From NCBI GenBank assembly GCA_030549175.1, contig JAUKUA010000001.1, positions 1 to 64,000 of the forward strand: a DNA stretch of 64,000 nucleotides. The letters run 5' to 3'. Below the pieces are notes generated by a model that made no database searches, had not been told where the DNA came from, and worked only from the letters and a program-made list of their open reading frames with translations. The position numbers and the translations under genes are program-made. Shown here in pieces: positions 1 through 11,104 of this stretch (position 1 is its first letter; every line of letters starts with the position of its first letter). The DNA comes from Lasiosphaeris hirsuta (lineage: Eukaryota > Ascomycota > Sordariomycetes > Sordariales > Lasiosphaeriaceae).

Positions 1-2173
1 ACAGCTTACGTACCATAGTAATTATATCGTTAACTTGCTCTGCCGTCATGTTCAACTCGAGCCACTTCTTCCTGAGCGATGGGTGGAGTACCTGGGCTGC
101 CCAATAGACTGGAGAGTCCCGTAACAATTCGATATATCCTTCCAACTTCGTAATCGTAAGATCAAGGCTTTGTTGTATGAAGTTGGCGCCCTCCTGGCTA
201 AGGTCCATATCTAGAGGCGTAAGCGTAGGCGCTCCAGGGGGTGCCACATCGTTGGCTGGCCTGCCAGGCTAGCCGCGTTGTCCCGGTAAGTCGACCTGGT
301 AGCTATCTAAACGGCGTAGCAATTGGCCCGCATTTGCGTGTTGCGCGCGCCCTGAAGCTGTTACAGGCCTTGCAGGCTCATGGGTTTGTTGGTGTGGCGG
401 CAGCGGTAGCCGAGGGAGGTCCGGGCCGGTAAATAGCGTGGGCGCGGGATTGTTGCAGTAAGTAGCGTGTTGTATCCGTAGATCCTGGAGTAGCCGGTGG
501 GTAGTAGGAGCCACGTGTGCGATACAGGATCTATTGCCCTTAAAGACCTTCGTTGCCACCTTAAAAAGCTCCAGTGTTGACTTTATCACAGTTAATAGTT
601 GCCAATCCTCTGTATCTAAGATATCTTTGGTAGGAACCCTCTTGCCGGCTGGCTTGTTGAACCATAGATAGCAAAAGGTATCCAACGACTCTCGCAGTAC
701 GATTGCCCTCTCAATCATGAAGAATACCGAGTTTCAGCGAGTATCGATATCCCCGGCTAACTGCAGTGAGCCGTTGGAGCAGTCGTACAGGGCAGAGCCA
801 AAGTCTTCCTCCTCTTCAGGCGTTAATTTACCGTTGGCGATACGCGTGAAGTCATCGCGCCGTTGTGGGCTACGCCGAATCCAGTGAACGAGATTGTGTA
901 GTTTCCCAACAGGGCCACGCTTTCTCCATTGTTGAAGAAGAGCTTGTTCTTCTCCTGTATCTGTATGGGCCTGGGAGCCAGGCTCAAGCGAACGTAAAAG
1001 CCCGGTATCCTTGCCTTCAAGAAACGCCTTCGCGATGAGGTTGATGATGTGGCCGAAGCAGCGAACGCGGCGTGCCGACTTCAGGTAGGAGAGTGTATCG
1101 TGATCCGTAGCCGGGTGTAACAAATCGATAAGTTCGTCGATACAGGTGTCATTGGAGGGCGCGTTATCGGCCTGGCAATAGCCAAGTTTTGGTGAAATGT
1201 CGTATTCTTCGGCGGTTATCTTAAGAACCGATGCCAACAACTCGCCAGAGTGGGTGTCAGTTATCCGCTTCATGGCCAATAACTACGTGAGTAACGTACC
1301 CTGATTGTCAGGATAGTGTGCCACTATTCCTAGGAGGGATAGACTGTTAGGAGAGGTCCAAAGATCAAAGGATATGTGCTTGGTGTAGGGAGATAACGCC
1401 ATTGTTTCCTTTACCTCCGCCTGTCGGGCGCGGAACTTCTCGTCAATCCATCTCGCAATAGTCTTGCCAGTCTCGGGCATCAAAGTATCAACCATTTCAG
1501 CGTTTAGAAGCCGTAACATGGTGCGGAAGCTGGCGTGTTGCACCATGGAGAAGGGTATGTTGGAATCGATGATCCAGTCGAGTAGAGCTTCCTTAAATTG
1601 GTCGGCTGTAGACCGGGGAATCGCAGGCCGGGCCCGGGCGGTTGCGGCCTGTAGTTGTTCGAAGATAGATCTAGACCTCTTGGTTGGCCGGGCGGTATCA
1701 TCATCAGGATCGGAGCTATTGTTGGTAATGCCGTGGGCTTGCTTCAAGTGAATACTCGCGTTAGATGTGGCGATAGCGCTGTATACGTCGTTATTGCAGT
1801 GCTTGCAACACTAAACAGACTCTCCAACGGTATCATCGTTAAGGAGATAGCAAAGCCAATAGCCGTGCCCTCCAATCCATGACTTCCGCGCCCTCTTCTT
1901 ATGTATCCATGCCTCCAGTATGTAACGCTTTCTCCCGTGTTGTACGGTCGGCATGTCGGAAATGCGGTGGGGGACATCTTGGAGCAGGGTTGCACGCTCT
2001 GCCTGGGCCGCGATGCCAGTCGTTCGATCGGCGATCAGTCGGAGTGGATTTGTGGTACCGGAGCGAGCTGTTGTGGTTGTTATAGAGGACTGTGCATCGC
2101 TATTGACGGAGGCGGTGTCGGATAGCTCTATTGAGGTGATGATTGCTTTCTCGATAGGATTGCGCTCTTCTTT
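1..2173 (-). pseudogene. hAT-family transposase pseudogene, runs off left edge
   Basis: One minus-strand reading frame is recognisable from 2173 to the window start, broken by stops at 1811-1813, 1283-1285, 734-736 and 269-271. Read through, it shows a BED-type zinc finger (C-x2-C near 1800, H-x4-H near 1735), then the hAT RNase H-like core with a DNAPSND stretch, the family motif DTR-W-NS where the Trp codon is now TGA, and a C-terminal LEGYIELL / SPVYWAAQVLHPS dimerisation-type segment at the left edge. Two TAG codons sit where TGG (Trp) or a similar codon is expected, so all breaks fit C:G-to-T:A transitions. No frameshift was found and no ATG is clear at the 5' end. Terminal inverted repeats were not identified. 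It is a dead transposon copy; family assignment is firm, its exact start is not. Confidence 0.85.
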
Positions 2174-2794
2174 TCACTTTACTAGTCTAGCCTGTTGGTT
2201 AGGTTTGACTTAGCTGGCAAACCTTCCATTGGCGTGTCGACCTAACTCACAGCCGCTACCCATCAAGGATCTCAGTACTTCAGGTGTGGCGTTGTAAAAC
2301 AAAGTTGTTTAAACCTTTGGTTGGTCCGCAGAAATGAAGCTCGCTGGCTGTATGTGCCGCCGGCCCGAACTTTCCGTGTTTTGTTGAAGTCATTGCTCTG
2401 CCTCACCAAACCGCACCCTGTCCTTCCTTTCCGCCTGTAGCATTTCATGGAGCAACCGCGGGTGCCATGCACACACTCGCCGGCGAGCGGGCAACCGCGG
2501 CGGGCATGCGCGATGGCCTCAGTGTTCGGCTGAGCTCCGTATCAATGGGTGCAACCGCCCTTGCACGAGGCCGGTATATAAATACGTTGATGCACAAGCT
2601 CAGCGATCAGCATAATAGCAACCACACACCGTCAGTCCGTAGACCAAACCTAACAACGGCATCAGAACAACAGCCTGACACGTAGGCATACCCAGAAGTG
2701 CTAGTAGCAATGCCGCGGTCCTCTGCAAACCGAGCTTTGCTTGTTTATCTAGTACCGGAACTCTATATCAGTGTTGCGGATGGTGGCGGCGAGT
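2174..2794. other. Intergenic stretch beside hAT relic
   Basis: No convincing gene is seen. The stretch probably includes the 5' end of the hAT element and a plus-strand TATA-like box at 2575-2584. Only short open frames without recognisable domains follow the box. Confidence 0.4.
2575..2584 (+). promoter_or_regulatory. TATA-like box
   Basis: The run TATATAAATA lies in otherwise GC-balanced DNA. A short ORF starting at 2710 (about 40 codons) is the only downstream candidate, so the promoter may be vestigial. Confidence 0.25.
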
Positions 2795-3470
2795 CTAACC
2801 CGACCAGGCTGGGGCGGTGGGTGTTATGATCGTCCTCATCTGTGAATCGAGTGTCGCCGTGGCTGTTGCTTCCTGCTGTGGCGGTTCGTCCTCGTCTTTG
2901 ACTCGAGTGTCGTTGTGGTTGCTGCTTCCTGCTGTGGCGGTAGTGTCGTCGTCAGCTTCATCCCCTTGTCCGTACCATTTAGCGTCTTGGTAAGGCCCAG
3001 CTCTCAAGTCCTCCAAGAGGAGGTATTGTGAGATAGATTTGTACAGAGAGAGGGAAACGACTGGCTCAGATTGCACTGCCGCGACGAACACGCCAAGACA
3101 CGCTAAATGGAACACCCGAGCAGCCCATGTTTCCCCTGGTACGCCATGTGGACTTGGGTCCCACGATCGATCTCATGCATGTCATGTTTCTCCTTGAGAT
3201 CTGGCATTTCGACAACGTAGTTAGACAGGGTATTGATCATAGGGCCAATCGTTGCACAGGTGCGACCAAACGTCAACAATGTAGCTTCTTCAGCATCCGA
3301 GAAACACGAGATGGGGGATACAACCTCTTTTTGAGGGGGTCTTACGCCAGACATCATTTCTGTTTGCTTGGCGATGTGTGGATTGTCCGCGACCCACGTC
3401 ATTTCATCTACCAATCTGAGGCACCGTTCGTTGTTTTTCTCCGGGTTCTGGATTCGCCCTTGTACCTTCC
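2795..3470 (-). CDS. Hypothetical protein, probably one frameshifted reading frame
   Basis: Two minus-strand frames join end to end: an upstream part (down to about 3103) containing NPEKNNERCLRLVDEM and ATIGPMINTLSNYVVEMPD, and a downstream part from about 3115 continuing VFHLACLGVFVAAVQSEPV. The change of frame falls at a GGG run near 3113-3115, so a single-base indel is the simplest link. The C-terminal third is acidic and low in complexity, with a duplicated segment rich in Asp, Glu, Gln and Thr. No domain is recognised. The first exon probably lies further upstream, because no in-frame ATG is seen before a stop near 3465. It may be a gene fragment rather than a whole gene. Confidence 0.35.
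2830..2940. repeat. 55-bp tandem duplication inside the hypothetical gene
   Basis: Two adjacent 55-bp units (2830-2884 and 2886-2940) differ at only a few positions. In the minus-strand frame both encode a short acidic segment with DTR/DSQ and Ala-Thr repeats, so the duplication is in frame apart from one spacer codon. Confidence 0.7.
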
Positions 3471-3484
3471 ATCATCTCAGCCTC

Positions 3485-4727
3485 ATGACGTCGAGGCATG
3501 GAATGGGCCTAGAGATTCTTTATCGCTTGGCGACTTGTAGTCCAAGAGATCGATGATTGCTGAGGGGCAATTGCAATTGAGGATTGACCAAATGGTTAGT
3601 TAGGTTAGCTGTCACGTGGGTGTGTTACAATTCGAGGCGCGGAAAAGACGCCGATGAAAACCGCAACAAGCTGATGACGCCTCGGCGTCGAATTCACAGT
3701 CACGTAACTACCTAGTGTCAGCAGCTACATTGATCTGAGATAAGCACCAACCACATCTAAGAATGCTTATTGTCATGTCAACAACTGCTAATGGTTTTGG
3801 GGCCTGGATATCAGCGTTATCCAGGCCCAAAACTTGGTTACCCAAAATCTCGCCGGTTTGACGGCCTGCTCAAGCGATATGAAGATGTTTTCTTTGTGAG
3901 TACATCATGATGCGCATGCACATGCGCGACCAGTAACAATAAAAGCTCACCTTTCCAGGGCTTATGCGATATCGCCGAAGCAATGGAGAAGTTCCTTCTG
4001 ATCGTTTCATCGCTCGTCCAGTCATCCCCAGTCCCGGCCTTCAGCCTTTTAATGGATCTTGGCAAACATAGCTACGGCGACCTTGAGGGGCCCAAAGCTA
4101 TCAAGATGGATTCCAGTTTTTTTATTAGGGCCATTCGACGACCTAATGCTGGAGGTCATTGACGCGAGAGCTACCATTGACCCGCCTGCGTCCGGCCCTT
4201 TCGAGCTTGAGCTGTCACGATTACTTCAACGAGTCGTACTCGAAGCTGTGCAGACTCAGAGGCGTTGATGAGAATGGCCTGGATTCAGAGTGGGTTGGAG
4301 ATGACGATTGAACTGGCGTGTATGCGGTGCCTCGAAGTTGTGTAGGTTCAGAGATGTTGGTGAGTGAGAGTTGGATTTAACTTATGATTGAAGCTTGAGT
4401 TGGTGTGTATTTGGTTGTAGGTAGAGGATTTCCATTGGTCTTTAGTTTGGTGTCATTTAGAGCAGCGTATAGTGGAAGGCGAAATGGCTAAATTTTTAGT
4501 TCACTTTTTAAGGGTCGCGGGGTAGGCCTGTTACTCACGTGGCTTTGTGGGTCACACCTGTAGCGGGGAGGTACTAAGGGAGTAATGCCTAACAAAGCCA
4601 GAACTGGCTCCTTACCTCACTGCTAACTCATTCAAGAGACCTCGCCGTGGCCCTCGGCATAGCTTTTCCCTTGCCCCACAGTTGTGATTGGATGGGCCAC
4701 CGGCGCATCGGGATTGGCTCTCGCCGA
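3485..4727. other. Intergenic region with one possible minus-strand exon
   Basis: Mostly featureless. A minus-strand open stretch at 3838-4065 contains DDWTSDETIRRNFSIASAISH followed by a good donor (GGTGAGC near 3950), which could be a small exon, but it has no in-frame ATG and no recognised domain. The 4270-4560 part shows no coding signal. Confidence 0.3.
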
Positions 4728-4771
4728 GACCCACAGCAACTCATCAGAATTCTGACGAGTTACTGTGGATC
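4728..4771. promoter_or_regulatory. 44-bp imperfect palindrome upstream of the NLR gene
   Basis: The two 22-bp arms match at 19 of 22 positions around the centre CAGAATTCTG. A near-identical palindrome occurs at 16973-17016 upstream of the JmjC-like gene. An ATTGG (inverted CCAAT) box lies at 4713-4717, about 10 bp upstream of the palindrome. The NLR start codon is about 450 bp downstream. A dyad of this size fits a site for a dimeric transcription factor, but a small transposon footprint is not excluded. Confidence 0.7.
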
Positions 4772-5219
4772 CACTGCGGGACATGGAGACAACGCGAGCA
4801 GCTTGGCAGCCCAGCGAATCTTATAGCACTGCGCAGTATTTTGCCTCTGAAAACGCGCAAGTCCACTTCGCTTCACCACCTTACATTCCTCCCGACCAAC
4901 TTCGTATCTACAGTATTGCGCTTGCTTCCAAGTACAGTACATTTCTACTATTTTTCTTCAAAGAGCTGAAGGAAGCAATTTCAAGGGCAACTTTGAAGCA
5001 ATTTTATTCGGCCACTTGCGCCTCAATGAGAATGCCGGAGAGGGATCCTGCAAATGGCAGCGCCACGGTGTCTCGGAAACTTCCGTTAGCGCCAGAGCCA
5101 GCCACGTCAGTATCGTTAGGCATCAACTTCACGACAACCGCTCAGAAAGCACAACTTCAACTTTACCCGTCTATCCTTCACGCAGGATCGAGCCACTTTG
5201 CTCCTTGTCGATAGCGCTT

Positions 5220-8200
5220 ATGAAGGCCATGACCGGCGGTTCATCTCCCATGACGCGTTGGAAAAGGTTTAGACGTGGCAAAGGAAGCCAAGACGGGGCG
5301 GGGGATGCTCTTAAGGCAGAAAAAAAGCAGCTGAAAGACGACAGGACGTTTCGCCTCCGTGGGGTACCTCTGCACTGGAACGACGGAGACGTACAGTCCT
5401 TCCTGGAAGAGCACTATCGCTCAGCCGCCCCCATCGTGAAGTCTCTCGCCGCTGAGATTCACGCCCAGTCCAGCACCAGCACAGTCACCTTCAGGAGCGT
5501 TGCCTCTTTACCCAGTTCGACGTGGTACATCCCGTTATCGAAACAGCCCAAGAATCAGCCGACTCGCGACGCGTCCTTTGACAATGACTTCCATGGCATC
5601 ACAACCCTCTTCGCTCCACCTCCAGACGACCACAAGGTCGATGTCATTGCGATGTCCGGCCTTGGCGGACATGCTTTCGGATCCTTCAAACAAAGGGGCG
5701 GGAACCACATGTGGCTACGAGATGCCCTGCCGTACGACCTTATCGGAGAGAACACTAATCGCCCAATGGCGCGAGTAATGATTTACGGCTACGAATCGAC
5801 CGTTGCACAGAGCAGGAGCATACAGAACTTAGAGGACCTCGCAACATCGTTTCACAGCAGCCTGCTAGCATTGGCCAGCGCCCCCATCATTAAACCTGTG
5901 ATTCTACTTGCCCACAGCTTAGGAGGCTTAATTGTCAAGCAGGTAGGTCTCATACGACGCCATCTCTCATTCATTGAATTCTGACACGCAGGGTAGACTC
6001 TAATAGCACTATCAAAGTCGAAGAACGAGGATGACCACAGACTTGTTGAGGCGGTATACGGGATTGTTTTCTTTGGCGTTCCGCATGACGGTATGGACAC
6101 TAGTTCGCTTATTGCAATGGTTGGGGATGGCCCGAATCGCCCCCTTGTCGATTCCATCAGCCGCATCAATTCGCAGATCCTCAGCATCCAACAACGAGAG
6201 TTCCACACGGCGCTAGGGAGTGAGGGTGACTCAGAGATTGTTTGCTTCTACGAAACGGTCGAGTCGCCAACGGCCCAAGAGACAGGTGGTAAGTGGGCGA
6301 TGACCGGGCCGGCCGTTACCCTAGTCACCAAATTCTCTGCCACACATTGCCGTCCGTGGGAGAATGGCCCCGAGCATGTGTGCGCCGTCGCCCGCACACA
6401 CTCGGAAATGGTCAAATTCGGACCACAGGACCACGAGTACGACAAAGCCCGTGAGAGGCTGAGGGGCCTCGCCCGACGGGCGTTAGGGCTGCGGTGCCGA
6501 ATCCAAAGTTCAAATACAAAGTGTACGTATTAGACCTTACCAAGGATAGTTGATGATATTAATAAAGAGGCCTCTAGTCCTTGTCCCGTATGACTACAAC
6601 CCAGACTTTGTTGGGCGCTCTGAGATTTTGAAGAATCTTAAACAGCAATTAGGCTATGGCCGCCGCCAGGGTGCTGCTACACCGCGGCCCAGAGTAGCAT
6701 TGCATGGTTTAGGCGGTGTCGGGTAGGTCTCCCATTGCTACAGAACTGCCGCCTTATCTAACTAGCCACAGCAAAACCCAGATTGCGCTGGCCTACGTAT
6801 ATTGGCTTCAAGAGACGTGCCCAGAGGTGTCTGTCTTCTGGGTTCACGCCAGCAGCGCCGAACGGTTCCGTCAATCATACGCCTCTATTGCACAAGAATG
6901 CCAGGTCCCTAGCTACGATGATCCCAAGATGGATATGCTGCTCCTGGTAAAGAAGTGGTTGGAGAGACAGGACTGCGGCAGGTGGCTCATGGTCATCGAC
7001 AATGCCGACGACACACAGGTCTTTTTCGGCCAGCCGACGGAGCCTATAAAAACCGGCACATCTAGCCCTGATAGGAACCTTGCACGCTACCTTCCCGAAT
7101 GCACCCACGGCGCCATCCTCGTTACGACCAGGAATAGGCAGACAGGCTTAAGGCTAGCCCAAGGGAAAGGTCCCATAGAGATCAGGAACATGGACGAGGA
7201 TGAATCGGGCCAGCTACTCCGCATAACTCTTAATGGAGTCAGTGCCACCGCAGCGGAACTATCAACGCTTTCTTCTCGGCTAGAGTATCTGCCCTTAGCA
7301 CTGGTCCAGGCAACTTCATTTATGCAAGAGAACGCCATATCAGCTAGCGATTACCTTCAGCTCTTGAACAAAAGCGACCAAAACCTCGTGGACCTTCTAA
7401 GCGAGGAGTTTGAGTCTGTTGGGAGAGACTCTGGGACTCCTCGTGCCTTGGCGGAAACATGGATTCTTTCATTTGAGCAGATTCAACAGCAGGATGTCTT
7501 TACGGGTGAAATTCTATCGCTCATGAGTCTCTTCGACCGACAGGCTATTCCGCCGAAATTTCTATCCTACAACAAACATCAGCACACAGGAGAGCCAATG
7601 ACAGAAATACGGTTCATAAAGGCTTTAGGAGTTTTGAAGGCGTTTTCCTTCGTTACCGAGGACAAAGACCACAAGCTAAATATGCACCGGCTTATACAGC
7701 TCGTCACCCGGAAGTGGCTCGTCAACAAAGGCACAATGCAACGGTTCACAGGGCAGGCGCTATTAGCAGTATCGCAGGCTTACCCATACGGCAACTATAA
7801 GAATCGCACAGTATGTGGAGCATACCTTCCACATGCGTATGCTGTGTTAGAGTCTGAAGACACCGAGTCAAAGGATGAAAGGGCGGCAAGAGCATCGCTT
7901 CTCCATTGCGTTGCTGGGTTTTTCTCTTATCAAGGCCGATGGAAGGATGCAGAGAAGTTCCAGTTAAAGGCTGTAAAGTGGCGAAAAGTGGTGCTAGGCG
8001 ACGAGCATCCCGATACGCTAACCAGCATTGCCAACCTCGCGTCAACGTACCGGAACCAAGGCCGATGGAAGGAGGCTGAGACGCTCGAGGTCCAGGTAAT
8101 GGAGATGAGGAAGAAGGTACTAGGCGACGAGCATCCCGATACGCTAACCAGCATTGCCAACCTCGCATCAACATACTGGAACCAAGGTCGATGGAAGGAG

Positions 8201-8704
8201 GCTGAGACGCTCCAGGTCCAGGTAATGGAGATGTATAAGAAGGTACTAGGCGACGAGCATCCCGATACGCTAACCAGCATTGCCAACCTCGCATCAACAT
8301 ACTGGAACCAAGGTCGATGGAAGGAGGCTGAGACGCTCGATGTCCAGGTAATGGAGATGAGGAAGAAGGTACCAGGCGACGAGCATCCCGATACGCTAAC
8401 CAGCATTGCCAACCTCGCATCAACATACTGGAACCAAGGTCGATGGAAGGAGGCTGAGACGCTCGAGGTCCAGGTAATGGAGATGAGGAAGAAGGTACCA
8501 GGCGACGAGCATCCCGATACGCTAACCAGCATTGCCAACCTCGCCTGTACCTGGAAAAGCCAGGGCCGTCTTGAAGATGCTTTGACATTACTGCAAAGTT
8601 GCCTTCATGTTCAGCAGCAAAACCTCGGCCTAGATCACCCTAATGCCATCTCGACTCGTACTACCCTAATCCGCTGGACTAAAGAGGCGACACAAATTCT
8701 TTAG
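5220..8704 (+). CDS. NLR-like receptor: SesB-type hydrolase, NB-ARC, TPR
   Basis: Four exons (5220-5942, 5997-6522, 6578-6722, 6772-8704) splice with GT-AG introns of 49-55 nt into one open frame of 1,108 codons. Residues about 130-390 form an alpha/beta hydrolase of the SesB/lipase-like type, with GLGGHAFGSF, nucleophile AHSLGG (Ser233) and HSEMVKF (His376). FLVPYDYNPDFVGR leads into NB-ARC: P-loop GLGGVGKT (460-467, split by intron 3), Walker B LMVIDNADD (~540), ILVTTRN and a GLPL-like EYLPLAL. From about residue 840 come kinesin-light-chain-like TPRs with near-identical 42-residue units. In fungi such receptors act in non-self recognition and regulated cell death, the hydrolase being the effector. 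The start is the first in-frame ATG; an earlier non-ATG extension is unlikely. No break was found, so the gene may be functional. Confidence 0.9.
7996..8543 (+). repeat. 126-bp TPR-coding tandem repeats, near-identical
   Basis: A GGCGACGAGCATCCCGATAC start recurs with period 126 bp at 7996, 8122, 8248, 8374 and 8500. Units 2-4 are almost identical at DNA level; differences cluster in a few codons (for example RNQ/WNQ, LEVQ/LQVQ/LDVQ, MRKK/MYKK, LGDE/PGDE). High internal identity with a few variable codons is typical of the recognition repeats of fungal NLRs. Confidence 0.9.
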
Positions 8705-9081
8705 CAACTACGAGACTAGATTATAATATATTTATGCCGAGTATAATGTCTTCACAATCTATCTCTCAGGTTTTCTCTTATTTTTTTCTTTCATAGCGTG
8801 ACACAGGAGGGGTGTGGGGGAGCACGTCAATTTATATCTTATAGTTCGCTGAGCAAGCTCCAGGCTCTTAGAAATGCTTCGTTGTTCTTTTACTGTAACA
8901 TAATGCGCCATTCACTTTGCCACTTTACTGTATGTATTCCAACCATTTAAAGATTCCAAGCGCCAGCTCATGGCGTGAGCCGGAGGACAACCACCCGGCC
9001 CGCATCGAATTCAAACGTAGGGGTTTTATGTAATCCACTCTGAGACTTGGCGCCATCTTCCAGGACTGGTGTCCGTGTCCA
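8705..9081. other. NLR 3' flank up to the Tc1 insertion
   Basis: AT-rich 3' flank with TATAATATAT shortly after the stop codon, suitable as a polyadenylation region. No gene is seen before the left Tc1 inverted repeat. Confidence 0.4.
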
Positions 9082-10433
9082 GGCAAGCGGTTGACAAAAT
9101 AAAAGGCACTCCAAATCGGTCTTGGCAAGTCACTGCGCTATCAATTCTACAATTTTCCATCACTCCACTCATCACTCCATACACCGCCAGCCGCAACACT
9201 GTATCAACACCACTACCATTACAAGATGGCTGTTGGCGATCATCACCATCTCACACCTAAAAAGTCACAGATTCTTGGTACAGTTGCTTTTCTGGATAGC
9301 CATAAGGTACCACCACTACCTCCTATCTTTAAAACTGAAATTTTCCGCCATGTTGGGGTTAGTGAGCGCCGTGGCTGGCAAATCCTTCACGATGGTCACG
9401 AACGAAGGCATCTGGAGGTGGAAACACGAGGACGGAAAAAGCTCCTTTCGCCAGTCAATTTACTAGCAATGGAGAGCGTTCTCTGGCAATTCGGTTTTCA
9501 AGGCCGATCTCTCAGTTGGCAAGGTCTTGCCTTGGAAGCAGGTATCTCCTCAGGGATTACCGGCGTTCTTTCTTCCCGTACAATCGAACGAGCGATGGGG
9601 ACTTTAAACTACCGAAAATGTATCGCCTGGCAAAAAGGATTCGTATCGCCATCAAACGCAAAAAGACGGGTTCAAGGCGCTAAACTCGCCCTTCAATTTC
9701 GCCCTCGCCCGGAAAATTGGCATGATATCCGTTGGTCAGATGAATGCCATTTTGGATTATTTTCTGAAGGAAAGATTCAGATCATTAGGAAACCCGGTGA
9801 ACGGATTGTCCTGATTGTATTCACCACCCCGAGGAACCACCAAAAGGAACGGAAATCCGTCGATACCATGTGTGGGCTGCTGTTGGATGGGATTTTAAAT
9901 CGGAAATCCATTTCTACGAAGTTCCAACAAACACGAACGGAAAGATGAGCTTACAAATCTATCGTGATGAGGTTCTAGAAAAGGTTATTAGTCCTTGGAT
10001 TTCCCGTGGAGATGTTTTTGTGCTAGAAGAAGATGGGGATTCAGGGCATGGAGGCGGAAATTCTAAGCGAAAGAATATCGTGAAGGAGTGGAAGGAAATT
10101 CATGGATTGAAGCATTATTTCAATACTCCCGGTTCTCCTGACTTATCGCCGGTTGAGAATTGTTGGAGGGCTGTGAAGCAGTATATCTGTGTAAATCGTC
10201 GAATTGGATCTGATATTAAGGAGTTGGTATTAGAAGGATGGAGGCGAATTAGTCAGGTGAAGATTAATGGGTATGTGGATTCTATGGTAAGGAGGATGCA
10301 AGATGTGTTAGTGGGGGAGGGTCAAGTGACTGGGTGGTAGTACTTGGTAGATACCTGTATTTGTATAGAAATTCGCCCTGTGAGCAGGTAGTCATTAAGT
10401 AATGAGTGCCTTTTATTTTGTCAACCGCTTGCC
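9082..10433 (+). mobile_element. Tc1/mariner-type element with perfect 30-bp TIRs
   Basis: The left end (9082-9111) and right end (10404-10433) are perfect 30-bp inverted repeats beginning GGCAAGCGGTTGACAAAATA. They enclose a DDE transposase gene, giving a 1,352-bp element of normal Tc1 size. The copy lacks the dense transitions of the other elements, so it probably inserted recently. A TA target duplication is not visible at the repeat ends, so the outer boundary may be off by a few bases. Confidence 0.85.
9226..10340 (+). pseudogene. Tc1-like DDE transposase, one frameshift
   Basis: The first frame (from ATG 9226) carries the N-terminal helix-turn-helix region and the first catalytic Asp in RWSDECHFGLF. 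The second frame carries the second Asp in FVLEEDGDSGHG and the C-terminal SPDLSPVENCW with the catalytic Glu, ending at 10340. The frames meet near 9805 after KPGER; the reading continues as CPDCIHHPEEP in the other frame, so one base has been lost. All three catalytic acidic residues are still encoded. The element could therefore be mobilised by an intact copy elsewhere, and the shift could also be a sequencing error. Confidence 0.8.
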
Positions 10434-10671
10434 AGGCTCTAAATTTAGCAAGATAGGCCTAACTCGGAAGCCCATGGAAGCCCACGGAAGGCCGTGGAAG
10501 GCCGCGGAACTGATGGAAGTGGCCACGTGGACTCTCTTTGTAAAAAGCGACGAGCAACAAAGCAATGTGGTAGGTCTTACCTCAACATTCCTAGACTGAT
10601 AGTATGCCATCATGGAAGACCTCAACTTTGACTGGTTGTGCGCATGATATTATCTTCGAGAAAGAGCTTCT

Positions 10672-11040
10672 TCAGGGCTGGAAAGGTGTGAATCCCTTTA
10701 AGGCTTGCTTGCGGAGGCGGAGGCGGCAGTTCCGTAGTTGTTTAGCCGTGAAGGCGATGCCAGGGAATCGCTTTCGTAGCTTCATCGCGATGATGCGGTT
10801 CGTCATACCAGGGGTATCGAGATACTGTGAAAAAGCTGTGCCTTGTGTTCGACTGTCAACTCCATCTTGGCTTAGAGGAGCCTGTGATGTGGTTCTCGTG
10901 TGTGCCATAGCCAGGACTTCGAAGGTCCACTGGCGAGCCCCATCGACAGGTTGCGCCTTGGCTCTGTGCCCTGCTATATGGGATGGTGTTGGAGGTGGTG
11001 CCCCACCTCGAGGGTGCAGGGCGCACACGCCACCTCGCCT
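10672..11040 (-). pseudogene. MULE (Hop/FAR1-like) transposase N-terminal fragment
   Basis: On the minus strand the fragment reads RQWTFEV, then NRIIAMKLRKRFPGIAFTAKQLRN and LKGFTPFQP before a stop at 10672. This matches the N-terminal region of fungal MULE transposases: a WRCY/FAR1-like DNA-binding part followed by the conserved RFPGI.FT..QL.N segment. The same segment occurs in the relic at 28424-29065. The upstream part is cut exactly where the TA-flanked element at 11042 begins, so that element inserted into the MULE relic. The remaining several hundred residues of a MULE transposase are missing. Confidence 0.65.
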
Positions 11041-11104
11041 ACTGTCGATCTCAAGCACCAAGCTCCTTTTGAAAAAGCGCGCTAGTGCGTGGCGCCGCCA
11101 ACGC

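Noticed and set aside
4765..5214. Plus-strand ORF starting in the palindrome
   Set aside because: No domain, and it ends just before the NLR start; more likely NLR 5' leader sequence.
7996..8543. Regular tandem repeats as a CRISPR array
   Set aside because: Units are 126 bp, contiguous without spacers and encode TPRs in frame.
7746..8588. Long minus-strand ORF of 280 codons
   Set aside because: It is antisense to the NLR TPR repeats; its repeated protein pattern only mirrors the 126-bp DNA repeats.
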